From NCBI RefSeq assembly GCF_018294505.1, contig NC_057804.1:249606156-249670155 (forward strand): a DNA stretch of 64,000 bases, given 5' to 3'. The DNA is from Triticum aestivum. Its lineage: Eukaryota > Streptophyta > Magnoliopsida > Poales > Poaceae. A program made the position numbers and the translations under genes. Below are positions 56,862 to 64,000 of the stretch, in pieces. The notes beneath the pieces were generated by a model that worked only from the letters and a program-made list of their open reading frames with translations, searched no databases and was not told the origin of the DNA. Within the stretch, counting starts at the first letter, position 1; each line of letters starts with the position of its first letter.

Positions 56862-56953
56862 GTACTCCATATGTCCTATTTTCAGCAAAGGTCATGCTGA
56901 AATTTTCCGTGAATTTTAGCATGACTTTGCTAAAAATAGGACATATGGGGTAC
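56862..56953. repeat. Long near-perfect hairpin
   Basis: Arms of about 43 bases (56862-56904 and 56911-56953) with four or five mismatches and a six-base loop. The core ATATGTCCTATTTT.AGCAAA is shared by both arms. Confidence 0.9.
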
Positions 56954-57243
56954 TTGTGACTAATGCATGGGCCGGGGTATCTTAGTAGTTAATTAAGTAG
57001 GATCAAGTGCCCCGGCGTACTTGTGACTAATGCATGGCTTTTAGGGTGCCTCGGTGTCGATAAAAACCGAAATGATGAAAAGTTAGGCTTTTAGGGTGCC
57101 TTGGCGTCGAAAAACCCTCAATGATAAAAGCTTAGATTTTAGGATGCCTCGGTGTCGACAAACCCTAAATGATGAGACCATGATCTTGTTCCTTGACAAT
57201 AACCAACTTTTTGACCAAACTTTGTTTCTATTTAGAGAGAAAC

Positions 57244-60200
57244 ATGGCCCACAACGATGAGGCCGGGGGTTCGGGCGGCAAGGCATTCTGGGAGCTGTCC
57301 CAGGAGATGGAGGAACAACCTCACTTGTATGAGGCCGCCGCCTTCCCCACCGATCCTGAGACCACGGATGGTGCCGCCGAGGATGACCACACTGATGCCA
57401 CCACTGATGGTGCCGCCGAGGATGCCACCACTGATGATGGCGGCGCACGCACAGATAGCAGCCAGCCGAAGAGGCAACGGAAGGACCGGCGCCCGATCGT
57501 GCTCCGCACCCTCAAGGAGGAAGTTACTGAAGTGGACTCCAACGGGAATCCAACGGCGCCCGAACGAATAGTCAAGGGGTACTCGCTTCAGCTCGGGTGC
57601 ATTGTCCGGAGCACCGTCTCGATCAACACCGAGAACCTGAGGCATCCTGACCGGGGGAATTTGCGCCACCTCCTCTTCACGAAGCTGCACGAACGATACA
57701 AGTTCCCCGCTGAATTCGAAAACACAAGCCTCAAAGGGAATAAAGTGAACAATGCTGCCCTCACGAAGATGAGCAAGGCCCTGTCTACTTGGAAAAGCAA
57801 TGTGAAGAGAATGATCGAGAAAGGTGAGAGTTATGAGAAGATCAAGGAGAAAAATCCTTCGATCACCGAAGATGACTACAACGACTTCAAGATCAATTGC
57901 TCGAGCACCGCAAGCTCCCAATCAAGTGAGTGGGGGAAACAAATGCGGGAGCTGAACATAGGGGAACACACACTCGGTCCCGGCGGTTACAGAGTGGCGG
58001 AGCCTATATGGGACAAGGAGGAGGCGGACCGTGCCGAGCAAGGCCTACCGCCCCTCTTCGATAAATACGGTGACAAGCAGACCAGGAACTTTGTCAGGGC
58101 CCGGTACAAGAAGGACCCGAAAACAAAGGAGCTTACCACGGATCCGAAGACCAGGCAGCTTGAGCTTGTTCTGGTAAGGAATACACCCCCGCGTAATTAG
58201 CTCCATATGGTTGCATTCTAATTAATGAAGCCGAATTTCTAAATGGTTCACATTCCTTCCGCAGGCGACTGAAAGCAGTAGCGCGGGGTCGACTCAGAGC
58301 AACCCTTGGGACACCACTCTAAATAGGGGGTTGAATATAATGAAGAACAAGGATAAGCTCAGTAAGCCGACGTCAGCTGGTCGTGTGGCCGGCAAAGGCT
58401 TGTCGACAAAATGGGGGTCATACTATACCGCTGGTGTGCGGAAGGAGAAAAAGACCAGCTCGGAAAGCCAGGCGCGAGAGGTTCAAGAACTCAAGGCACA
58501 GGTGGCGCGGATTCCGGAGATTGTCCAAGAGCAAGTGGAACAACGACTCGGAGCGACGATCACCGCCCTTGTGCCTACCTTGATCTCGGGGTTGAGTGCG
58601 TGGATTGCGGGCGGCCAACAGGGGCCGCCCCCGATTCCTAGCTTCACGGCCAGCAACTCGCATAATGCGATGGCGGGGCCATTGGTGCCTCCGGCGGAGG
58701 CGGCATTGGTGTCTCCGACGCCGGCACGGGAGCTTAATGCACCCGGGTGTACGCCGGCCGGCACCTCTTCAGCAAGCGGCCGCTCCGTCAACTGCACGCC
58801 CGCCGTTGGCGGTGCCTCGACATTAGCCGAGCTCGACGCCATCATCACGGTAACTAATTAAGCCTCTCTCGGCCGAGGACTTCATCTCCTTGCCTTTGAC
58901 TGGGCATCCCTGACGCCCTACATGTTTTCGCAGGGCGCCGCCGACGTTCCGTGCACTCTCCTCCACTTCGTGAACAACGAGTTGGTCGATGTCGCCAAGG
59001 GCAAAATCGTTCAACCGGGCAACCCCTTGTTCCACGGTACCCAGATGCCACCCAACTTGTTTAGGGTTCAACTGGTTCGGGTGCTGCCAGGCTGCGACGA
59101 CTTGTTACCTCCGATTCGACCCGTCGGGGCCGACGATGATGACGTGATGACCCTCAGCGCCTGCCTGAGCTGGCCCCTGCTTTGGCCGAAGAGCCAGATT
59201 CGTTTGGGGGCGGGGGACACCACCCCAAAGACAACACCGCCAGTCGTGCCGGCGCCAAGTCGGCCCCATGGCAAGACCGCCGTAACGGTGCCGGACATCC
59301 CTATGCCACTGGATCCAAACATGCATATGGCACAGGATCAGAACGACGACGACGACGACGATGATACATTTGGCAACGTCGATCAGTACTTTGCCGAGCA
59401 TGGGTACGATGGCGACTTCATGGGGCCTCCTTCTCAAGAACCAAACCCAACAAAAGACGTGTGCGATCTAGCTCGTACCGCGGAGAAGCCAAGTTGCAAC
59501 AGGCGCCGTCTGGCGTTCAGCTCTCAGGAGACGCCTCCAGCTGCCGACTTCACCGAGCCTCAGATAGGCGAGGTGCGAAATATTATCAGCCCCAACACAC
59601 TCAAGAAGGCGGTCTGTGAGCAGAACTCGGTCCCATTACAGGAGAAGAAGAAGGCACGCAAAAGAAAGACTAAGAAGGGTGCGAGCCAGCCGGCACCGAG
59701 TACGATCCGTGCTCAGGACGGGCCACCTTCACCGCAGGATATCTCGAGGAGGGTGCATGTGGCGGGTAGGGCGATGCTACCACCAAATATGCTCAATGCT
59801 GCAACTGGTGCTATGCGGAGTCTGCACGACAGTGTTCTTTCTTTGGAGAAGCGGCGTCTCAGAGAGAAGGATGTGGCATACCCGGTTTTCGTGGCCAAGG
59901 TGCCAGAGGGCAAGGGCTTTGTGGATGGCGACATCGGGGGTACGATCGTCCTGCGGTTTGATGACATCTTTGCTATGTTTAACCTTCATCCGCTGCACTA
60001 CACCTTCGTTCGGCTATTTTCGCTGAGTATGGAGATGCGGATCATTCGCGACAAGACCCCGGACATCGTGATAGTCGACCCCTTCTACATGCGTGCCAAG
60101 ATCTTGGGCAGCGCTGGGGACCGGCAAGTCGCGAGTTCTTACCTCGAAGGCGTCATTCTGGCAAACCAAGATAAGGATAACTTCCTCGTGCCTTACTTTC

Positions 60201-60847
60201 CCGAGTAAGTCCTCCCCTCAACCGGCCCGTAACATATGAATTCTTACTTTTCGATCGTTTTTCTTTTAACATTCCGTGTTTTCTGCAGTGACACACGTTG
60301 CACGCTCATCCTCCTAAGCCCCAAATATTCCATGGCCACGTATTTCGACCCGGACCGTCAGTCGAACGTAGACTACACAAATGTCAAGAAGGTTCTTGAT
60401 GATGTTCTCCCCGGCTACGCCCAATCTGGAGGCACCTTCACCAGGCCTATTCGTAAGTACGGCAAGCACGTGTTCTCCCACAATACGACGTTCTGCTGCG
60501 TCAAGCAGCCGCCTGGCGGTCAGAAGGGTGCCTACTACGCCATCCATCACATGCGGGCGATCGTACGGGACCATCATCAACTTCTGCTACCGAGTAAACT
60601 CCAAGATTGGGCCGCGAGCGTGTCGGCAATCCAGGACGCGGACCTCCGACAAGAATTCTTTCGCATCCAGTCGGAGTTTGCGGAAATCATCCATCAAGAT
60701 GTCCTTCGTACCTCGGGGCAGTTCTACCTCAGAAATCAACCGTCCAACAGTGACATCGACACAATGCTACAAATGCAGGATGACAACGCCCGTTCTTTCA
60801 TGACTCCCACGATAGACGGCGGCTTCATCCACGCTCCGGTCCCTTGA
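57244..60847 (+). CDS. CACTA second gene: En/Spm-type plant transposase plus Ulp1-like domain
   Basis: Four exons with GT-AG introns in phase: 57244-58173, 58265-58849, 58934-60204, 60289-60847; about 1,114 codons with no internal stop. Order: Asp/Thr-rich start; Ptta/En/Spm domain (PF03004 type; HPDRGNLRHLLFTKLHERYK, FDKYGDKQTRNFVRARYKKD); coiled coil (QELKAQVARIPEIVQEQVEQ); a DUF8039-like segment (PGCDDLLPPIRP, LSWPLLWPKSQIRL); acidic D8 run; nuclear-localisation-like KKKARKRKTKKG; and a C-terminal Ulp1/C48-protease-like region (CTLILLSPKYSMATYFDPDR, FCCVKQPPGGQKGAYYAIHH). The expected His and Cys of the protease are replaced. Likely binds the element's ends (TnpA-like role, inferred). Confidence 0.78.
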
Positions 60848-61068
60848 GTCGAGTTGTCTAGTTCTGAAACATCGATTGGCTCATGTTGTAATTAAACTTT
60901 AATGAACTTGTAGTATGTCTCTTTGGTTTTGAGAGTCGTTCAACTTAGATGTAATCGATGCTATTAATGTCTTGCTTTTCTCTTCCGATCGTTCTGTTGC
61001 ATAATTATATATTGCTTATGTATTGTCTGTGAATTGGTACTAACGTTTCGTTTGGCTAGTGCATAGTG
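60848..61068. other. Spacer between second gene and small gene
   Basis: Non-coding, AT-rich; may contain the 3' end of the second transcript or an intron (TTTGGCTAG acceptor-like just before the small ORF). Confidence 0.45.
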
Positions 61069-61323
61069 ATGCCGACGTATGTCGTGTACAAGGGTAAGGT
61101 TCCCGGAGTCTACGATGACTGGGAGGAGTGTCGGAGACAGGTTCACCGATTCAGCGGTAACAGTTACAAAGGGTACACCACTAGGGCCGAGGCCGAATCT
61201 AGATACGCCCGCTATCTAGCGGGAGAGGGGAGGGAGCGTTGGAGGAACCGGATGAAGACGAGTTTCATCGTGATGATGCTCATCGTGATGACCGCAGCTC
61301 TCTTCTATGTGATGGTAGTTTAG
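61069..61323 (+). CDS. Small tail-anchored protein with RNase H1-type hybrid-binding domain
   Basis: An 84-codon ORF, 221 bp downstream of the second gene's stop. Residues about 4-50 (VVYKGKVPGVYDDWEECRRQ, VHRFSGNSYKGYTTRAEAES) match the N-terminal domain of RNase H1 (PF01693), which binds RNA:DNA hybrid and dsRNA, keeping the W, FSGNSYKGY and EA positions. Residues about 64-84 form one hydrophobic helix (FIVMMLIVMTAALFYVMVV) ending at the stop, as in tail-anchored membrane proteins. There is no RNase H catalytic domain. It could be an exon of a larger spliced gene, but the ATG and stop fit a complete small protein. ER or other membrane location is inferred. Confidence 0.7.
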   Translation: MPTYVVYKGKVPGVYDDWEECRRQVHRFSGNSYKGYTTRAEAESRYARYLAGEGRERWRNRMKTSFIVMMLIVMTAALFYVMVV

Positions 61324-61602
61324 ATGATCGATATCGACTTGTAATGCGAAGACAAACTCGCTACTCGCGGTCTCGAGACTTGTAATATAATGTTCTATCT
61401 TTGTTCGGTCTTTTTAATTCGGAGACTAATATGATGAATTGTATTCGGAGACTAATATGATGAATTGTATTCAAAGACTAATCTTCTATTGTATTTGATG
61501 AATCTATTGTTGATGTGTGCTGTCTATATTTTGTCAAATTATACATTTTGTAACCTGTGCAAAAAACAGAAAATAAAAAAATAAAAAAAAACCTAATATT
61601 CA
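61324..61602. other. 3' region of CACTA before right array
   Basis: AT-rich, contains two copies of CGGAGACTAATATGATGAAT, no gene. Confidence 0.5.
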
Positions 61603-61949
61603 TACTAATGGCGCATCACACGACAGTGCGCCATTAGTATGACAGTGCATACTAATGGCGCATTACCGGGTAGTGCGCCATTAGTATGCTACGGTTACTA
61701 ATGGCGCATCCAGAGGTGGTGCGCCATTAGTATGCCAAAGCACCTGGGTGTACATGCCAACTGGGAGGCATACTAATGGCGCACCCTCGCATATACTAAT
61801 GGCGCACCAGGTGGTGCGCCATTAGTATACCAGATAATAATGGCGCACCAGCTGGTGCGCCATTAGTAAAAATTACTAATGGCGTGCTGTCAGTGGCGCA
61901 CCAGTGATGCGCCATTAATGGCCATATTAGGTGCGCCATTAGTAGTGGT
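61603..61949. repeat. Right subterminal repeat array
   Basis: About seven ACTAATGGCGCA / TGCGCCATTAGT hairpins, not arranged as a regular tandem, running up to the right terminus. One 45-bp break (about 61735-61770) contains unrelated sequence. Confidence 0.88.
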
Positions 61950-61962
61950 ATTTCTAGTAGTG
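61950..61962 (-). repeat. CACTA right terminal inverted repeat
   Basis: ATTTCTAGTAGTG on the plus strand, complement of the left end with one base missing. Confidence 0.9.
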
Positions 61963-61965
61963 CGT

Positions 61966-62654
61966 ATACAATTCCCTTTGTCAATCGGTACATTACTTGC
62001 CCGAGATTCGATCGTTGGTATCCCAATATCTCGTTCAATCTTGTTACCAGCAAGTCACTTTACTCGTACCATAATGCATGATCTCGTAACCAACAACTTG
62101 GTCACATTAAGCTCATTATGATGATGCATTACCGAGTGGGCCTAGAGATACCTCTCCGTCATACGGAGTGACAAATCCCAGTCTCGATTCGTGTCAACCC
62201 AACAGACACTTTCGGAGATACCTATAGTATACCTTTATAGCCACCCAGTTACGTTATGACGTTGGGTACACCCAAAGGACTCTTACGGTATCCGGGAGTT
62301 ACACGATCTCATGGTCTAAGGAAATGATACTTGACATTAGAAAAGCTCTAGCAAACGAACTACACGATCTTGTGCTATGCTTAGGATTGGGTCTTGTCCA
62401 TCACATCATTCTCCCAATGATGTGATCCCGTTATCAATGACATCCAGTGTCCATGGTCAGGAAACCGTAACCATCCATTGATAAACGAGCTAGTCAACTA
62501 GAGGCTCACTAGGGACATGTTGTGGTCTATGTATTCACACATGTTTTAGGATTTCCGGATAACACAATTATAGCATGAGCAATAGACAATTATCATGAAC
62601 AAGGAAATATAATAATAACCATTTTATTATTGCCTCTAGAGCATATTTCCAACA
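61966..62654 (-). repeat. Angela-type 3' LTR, U3-side segment
   Basis: The first 689 bp of the LTR on the minus strand, from TGTTGGAAATATG to the CACTA target site. Confidence 0.9.
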
Positions 62655-62672
62655 GTCTCCCACTTGCACTAG
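62655..62672 (-). promoter_or_regulatory. Angela-type polypurine tract
   Basis: The minus strand reads GTGCAAGTGGGAGAC directly before the LTR's TGTTGG. Confidence 0.85.
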
Positions 62673-62686
62673 ACTCAATAATCTAG

Positions 62687-64000
62687 TTACATGGTGATGA
62701 ATCGAACACCCATAGAGTTCTGGTGTTGATCATGTTTTACTCGCGGAAGAGGTTTAGTCAACGGACCTGCGACATTCAGATCTGTGTGCACTTTACAAAT
62801 ATCTATGTCTCCATCTTGACCATTTTCACGAATGGAGTTGAAGCGACGCTTGATGTGCCTGGTCTACTGTGAAACCTGGGTTCCTTGGCAAGGGTAATGG
62901 CTCCACTATTGTCACAGAAGAGAGTCATTGGCCCCGACGCATTGGGAGTAATTCCTAGGTCGGTAATGAACTCCTTCATCCAGATTGCTTCATGTGCTGC
63001 CTCCGAGGCTGCCATGTACTCCGCTTCACATGTAGATCCCGCCACGATGCTTTGCTTGCAATTGCACCAGCTTACTGCCCCACCATTTAAAATATACACG
63101 TATCCGGTTTGTGACTTAGAGTCATCCAGATCTGTGTAGAAGCTAGTGTGGACGTAACCTTTTACGACGAGCTCTTCGTCACCTCCATAAACTAGAAACA
63201 TGTATTTAGTCCTTTTCAGGTACTTCAGGATATTCTTGACTGTTGTCCAGTGTTCCATGCCGGGATTACTTTGGTACCTTCCTTCCAAACTTACGACAAG
63301 GTTTACATCAGGTCTGGTACACAGCATGGCATACATGATAGACCCTATGGCTGAGGCATAGGGGACGACACTCATCTTTTCTCTATCTTCTACCGTGGTC
63401 GGACATTGAGACGAGCTCAATTTCACACCTTGCAACACAGCCAAGAATCCCTTCTTGGACTGATCCATATTGAACTTCTTCAATATCTTATCAAGGTATG
63501 TGCTTTGTGAAAGACCTATGAGGCGTCTCAATATATCTCTATAGATCTTGATACCTAATATGTAAGCAGCTTCTCCAAAGTCCTTCATTGAAAAACACTT
63601 ATTCAAGTAGGCCTTAATGTTGTCCAGAAGTTCTATATCATTTCCCATCAAAAGTATGTCATCTACATATAATATGAGAAATGCTACAGAGCTCCCACTC
63701 ACTTTCTTGTAAACGCAGGCTTCTCCATAAATCCGCATAAACCCAAACACTTTGATCATTTCATCAAAGCGAATGTTCCAACTCCGAGATGCTTGCACCA
63801 GCCCATAGATGGAGCGCTGGAGCTAGCATACCTTGTTAGCATTCTTACGATCGACAAAACCTTCCGGCTGCATCATATACAATTCTTCCTTAAGGAAGCT
63901 GTTAAGGAATGCTGTTTTGACGTCCATTTGCCATATTTCATAATCGTAGAATGCGGCAATTGCTAACATGATTTGGACGGACTTCGTCTTCGCTACGGGT
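62687..64000 (-). pseudogene. pol: Copia pol, reverse transcriptase and RNase H, 3' portion
   Basis: Enters the window within RT (WQMDVKTAFLN at about 63920), continues through SIYGLVQASRSWN and the catalytic YVDDILLMGND (about 63660), and on to RNase H with SQTGYVYILNGGAVSWCNCK, EAEYMAASEAAHEAIWMKEF and LFCDNSGAITLAKEP. A TAG stop at 63823-63825 cuts RT, and a frameshift near 62862 disrupts the last 60 codons, which otherwise run to about 62687. It copied element RNA into DNA; this copy is broken. Confidence 0.88.

Larger units (their letters stand above)
53878..57243 (+). promoter_or_regulatory. Leader and long 5'UTR intron of second CACTA gene
   Basis: A CT-rich leader (53880-54275, many CGACGCCGC repeats) follows the internal subterminal repeats and reaches a likely donor (CCCCC|GTGAGC at about 54274). 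The acceptor ATTTAG lies at about 57235, eight bases before the ATG. The 3-kb intron holds the inverted-repeat-bounded captured gene, a duplicated 200-bp segment and a 92-bp hairpin. Layout (hairpin repeats, pyrimidine leader, intron, short exon start) mirrors the first gene. Confidence 0.55.
49434..61962 (+). mobile_element. CACTA (En/Spm) DNA transposon, 12,529 bp
   Basis: Starts CACTACTAGGAAAATGG and ends ATTTCTAGTAGTG, giving the CACTA terminal inverted repeat, with a 3-bp TSD CGT (49431-49433 and 61963-61965). Both ends carry clustered subterminal repeats ACTAATGGCGCACC...GGTGCGCCATTAGT. It holds a transposase-like gene without its catalytic core (50428-52944), a four-exon En/Spm-type gene (57244-60847), a small membrane-anchored gene (61069-61323) and an antisense captured gene piece. 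It is inserted in an Angela-type LTR. Autonomy is unlikely because the transposase is defective. Caspar/Jorge-type by general layout, not verified. Confidence 0.93.
48416..64000 (-). mobile_element. Copia element of BARE1/Angela/WIS type, 3' part
   Basis: A minus-strand Copia retrotransposon whose 5' portion lies right of the window. Its 3' LTR (1,707 bp without the transposon) spans 48416-49433 and 61966-62654, interrupted by a CACTA transposon. LTR ends are TGTTGGAAATATGCTCTAGA (minus strand) and GTTCCCCAACA; these and the LTR body match the BARE1/Angela/WIS group. A polypurine tract and RT/RNase H coding region follow to the right. The left TSD is GAAGG at 48411-48415; the partner is outside. 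The element interrupts the F-box/FBD pseudogene. Confidence 0.9.

Overview
The window looks like the repeat-rich genome of a Triticeae grass (wheat, goatgrass or barley type). It contains no prokaryotic operons. Almost all of it is nested transposable elements of kinds typical of wheat: a Copia element with BARE1/Angela/WIS-type LTRs and pol, an Athila-lineage Gypsy element (Sabrina/WHAM type), two Tat-lineage Gypsy elements with antisense genes, LARD-type elements with LTRs over 4 kb, a 12.5-kb CACTA transposon and several Stowaway-type MITEs. Family names come from recognition of termini and proteins, not from a database search.

Layout. (1) 1-16619: 3' part of a plus-strand Tat-lineage Gypsy element with a broken multi-exon antisense gene; a complete LARD (1091-13435) sits inside that gene with target-site duplication (TSD) CCGCG. 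(2) 16620-23851: a minus-strand, pol-less Tat-like element with two 1.1-kb LTRs, gag-like starts, and an antisense coiled-coil gene whose ATG overlaps the LTR edge; a 1.58-kb Athila-type solo LTR is inserted in that gene (TSD GCCCT). (3) 23852-34803: low-copy-looking DNA holding a 5.1-kb solo LTR (25056-30149, TSD GTAAT) that itself carries an organelle-derived insert, a DUF295/KIB1-4-type pseudogene and a Stowaway MITE. (4) 34804-44936: a minus-strand gene of unknown function cut in two by an Athila-lineage element (35031-44588, TSD GACCT). (5) 46478-48415: an F-box/LRR/FBD-type pseudogene whose 5' part is lost at the Angela-type insertion. (6) 48416-64000: the Angela-type element, minus strand, with a 12,529-bp CACTA transposon (49434-61962, TSD CGT) inside its 3' LTR.

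The CACTA transposon is the richest part. Its transposase-like gene keeps flanking domains but appears to lack the catalytic tnp2 core and has one early stop. A second gene is open across four exons (about 1,114 codons) and joins an En/Spm-type plant transposase domain to a degenerate Ulp1-like region. A third, short gene joins an RNase H1-type hybrid-binding domain to a C-terminal membrane helix. A multi-spanning membrane-protein gene fragment lies antisense in the second gene's leader intron, bounded by inverted repeats. The transposon's hairpin-rich subterminal repeats also occur internally, just upstream of the second gene's leader, so this gene may have its own copy of the element's promoter.

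Three host genes were broken or had already decayed here (DUF295-like, the unknown minus-strand gene, and the F-box/FBD gene). TSDs and LTR comparisons give a relative order: the LARD is the youngest retroelement insertion I can date (LTRs about 0.7% different by eye), the Athila-type element is older (about 4-5%), and element C is oldest (LTRs visibly far more diverged).
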